Below, in pieces: positions 5,904-7,113 of a DNA stretch of 7,113 nucleotides. A program made the position numbers and the translations under genes. This DNA is from Chthoniobacter sp. (GTDB lineage: Bacteria; Verrucomicrobiota; Verrucomicrobiia; Chthoniobacterales; Chthoniobacteraceae). The notes under the pieces were generated by a model. The model worked only from the letters and a program-made list of their open reading frames with translations, searched no databases and had not been told where the DNA came from. Location: assembly GCA_025351065.1 (NCBI GenBank), contig JANXWQ010000068.1, forward strand, positions 1-7,113, given 5' to 3'. Positions within the stretch are counted from its first letter, which is position 1. Each line of letters opens with the position of its first letter.

Positions 5904-6832
5904 CCGGTGAGCAGGCCGCGCCGATGATCGCACTGCGGGATTTGAAAAAGGCGTGGGGCGGAAAACCGGCGCTGCACGGGCTTTCGCTGGAGGTGCGGCG
6001 GGGCGAGGTCTTCGGCCTGCTCGGGCACAACGGCGCGGGCAAAAGCACGACGCTCGGCATCCTGCTCGGACAGGTTTTTCCCGATGCGGGCGAGGCGCTC
6101 ATCGACGGCGTCTCCGTGCAGCGCGAGCGCGCGCGGGCGCTCGGAAAAACGGGCGCGATTTTTGAAGCGCCGCGCTTTTACGACTACCTCAGCGGGTGGC
6201 GGAATCTGGAGATTTACACCAGCTACTCGGCAAAGATTCCGCGCGCGCAGATCGAGGAGGCCGTCGAGATCGTGGGGTTGACCGGGCGCATCCGGGACAA
6301 GGTGGGGACTTACTCGCAGGGCATGCGACAGCGGCTCGGGCTCGCTCAGGCGCTGCTGCCGGCGAACGAGGTCATCCTGCTCGACGAGCCCACGAACGGG
6401 CTCGATCCCGAGGGCATCCACGAGATGCGTCTGCTGATCAAAAAGCTGAACCGCGAGCGCGGGCTGACCGTGGTCTTTTGCTCCCACCTGCTCGTCGAGG
6501 TGGAGCAGCTTTGCGATCACGTCGTCATCCTGAATCAAGGCCGCAAAATCTTTGACGGTCGCTGGGCGGACCTTGCGACCGACAAGCGCCAGGTGCGCTT
6601 TGAAGTCGATGACTGGCCGCGCGCCGCGGCGCTGCTGGGCACTTGCACGGGCGTGAGCGTGGTCGAGCCCGGCGTCATCGCGCTGGAGGAGAAATGCGCG
6701 ACCGCCGACCTCGTGGCGCGGCTCGTGGGCGGCGGCGTGCGCGTGAGCGCCGTCGAGCCGCAGCGGCGCAACCTCGAGCAAATCTACCTCGCCCTGACCC
6801 ACCCCGGCGCAGCCTCCGACCCGCAAGCATGA
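5900..6832 (+). CDS. ABC transporter ATP-binding protein
   Basis: A 310-residue nucleotide-binding subunit that drives an ABC transporter. Motifs in order: Walker A GHNGAGKST (42-50); Q-loop region IFEAPRFYDYL with Glu89 where Gln is usual; signature YSQGM (138-142, with downstream RQRLGLAQAL); Walker B VILLDEP (158-164) with catalytic Glu163; D-loop NGLDPEG; H-loop His196 in FCSHLL. Residues ~228-300 form an extra C-terminal domain found in many exporter-type ATPases (the BcrA/NatA/drug-exporter-like group that pairs with ABC-2 permeases). The Glu in the Q-loop and the following YDYLSG...NL are common in that group. The downstream gene, overlapping by four bases, begins a permease, so the two should form one complex. 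Substrate unknown: antibiotic-resistance-like, Na+ or peptide export are all compatible. The ATG at 5900 overlaps the pseudopilin stop; an internal ATG at 5924 (MIALRDL) is the alternative start and lies closer to the conserved domain. Confidence 0.93.
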   Translation: MTGEQAAPMIALRDLKKAWGGKPALHGLSLEVRRGEVFGLLGHNGAGKSTTLGILLGQVFPDAGEALIDGVSVQRERARALGKTGAIFEAPRFYDYLSGWRNLEIYTSYSAKIPRAQIEEAVEIVGLTGRIRDKVGTYSQGMRQRLGLAQALLPANEVILLDEPTNGLDPEGIHEMRLLIKKLNRERGLTVVFCSHLLVEVEQLCDHVVILNQGRKIFDGRWADLATDKRQVRFEVDDWPRAAALLGTCTGVSVVEPGVIALEEKCATADLVARLVGGGVRVSAVEPQRRNLEQIYLALTHPGAASDPQA

Positions 6833-7113
6833 GCCTCTTTCTCTACCAACTCCGCGGCGAACTCTGGAAGCTCTTCGCCCGCAAGCGCACCTACATCGGC
6901 TTCGGCGCGTTCCTCGGGCTGGAGCTAGCTATTCTGCTTCTTTTCCAACTTCCAAAGGTGCAGCGCTCGTGGCGCGGACTTATCGAGCAGGCGGGTTACG
7001 AATTCGAGGGTTACTTCTCGGGTGTCACTCTCGCCTTTCAGGTGCTGTTCTGGACGGTCTTCCTCCTTGGCGGGTTGTATATCGCGCTGGTCGGCGGTGA
7101 CATCGTCTCAAAG
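6829..7113 (+). CDS. ABC-2-type transporter permease (3' partial)
   Basis: Open to the window end with no stop, 95 residues visible: MSLFLYQLRGELWKLFARKRTYIGF begins a cytoplasmic helix typical of ABC-2 permeases (LxxELxKLFxRKRT). A first transmembrane helix runs about 22-42 (YIGFGAFLGLELAILLLFQL), then an amphipathic loop (PKVQRSWRGLIEQAGYEFEGYF), then a second hydrophobic stretch about 67-89. The visible part ends GGDIVSK, the segment where ABC-2 permeases usually continue with an acidic residue and a stretch before the third helix. It overlaps the ATPase stop by four bases (ATGA at 6829-6832), so it is the cognate membrane subunit. The rest of the gene and any further operon genes are outside the window. 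Codon use from 6922 to 6957 is less GC-biased than in neighbouring genes. Confidence 0.88.
   Translation, partial: MSLFLYQLRGELWKLFARKRTYIGFGAFLGLELAILLLFQLPKVQRSWRGLIEQAGYEFEGYFSGVTLAFQVLFWTVFLLGGLYIALVGGDIVSK

Noticed and set aside
5840..6826. 328-codon minus-strand open frame opposite the ABC ATPase
   Set aside because: It mirrors a gene with all ABC motifs and contains no coherent domain of its own.

Overview
The window reads as a piece of a high-GC bacterial chromosome, most likely from the Verrucomicrobiota or a neighbouring PVC lineage (Planctomycetes and Lentisphaerae are alternatives). Three features support this: a long beta-helical, autotransporter-repeat protein that ends in a PEP-CTERM sorting tail instead of a beta-barrel; a short type II pseudopilin-like protein with the CPAD and YADGH motifs typical of those phyla; and a secreted esterase/SMP-30 fusion. 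No species can be assigned. All six genes lie on the + strand, gaps are short, and no RNA gene, mobile element or CRISPR array was found.

Layout. Positions 3-2873 hold the C-terminal 956 residues of a giant secreted repeat protein whose 5' end lies outside the window. It has one edge copy and five internal copies of the passenger-associated repeat, a Trp-containing segment, and a VPEP-hydrophobic-Arg-rich C-terminus for exosortase sorting. After a 90-base gap with weak dyad symmetry comes a 585-residue secreted two-domain enzyme (2964-4721): an Esterase-family alpha/beta hydrolase followed by an SMP-30/gluconolactonase propeller, with plausible catalytic residues in both halves.

After a further 82-base gap comes a tight cluster of four genes (4804 to the window end). 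They are an uncharacterised single-pass membrane protein with LTPEE-type helical repeats, a pseudopilin-like protein, an ABC transporter ATPase, and the first 95 residues of an ABC-2-type permease. Each of the three junctions is a 4-base ATGA overlap, and no convincing Shine-Dalgarno sequence is visible, so the four are probably co-transcribed and translationally coupled.

How they may work together. The ATPase and permease very likely form one exporter or membrane-remodelling ABC complex. The coupling of a pseudopilin and a membrane-anchored helical protein to that pair is the most interesting context in the window, but a shared function is inference. The PEP-CTERM protein and the secreted esterase/lactonase are extracytoplasmic products with no demonstrated link to the ABC cluster. 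No wholly new system can be claimed from the sequence alone.
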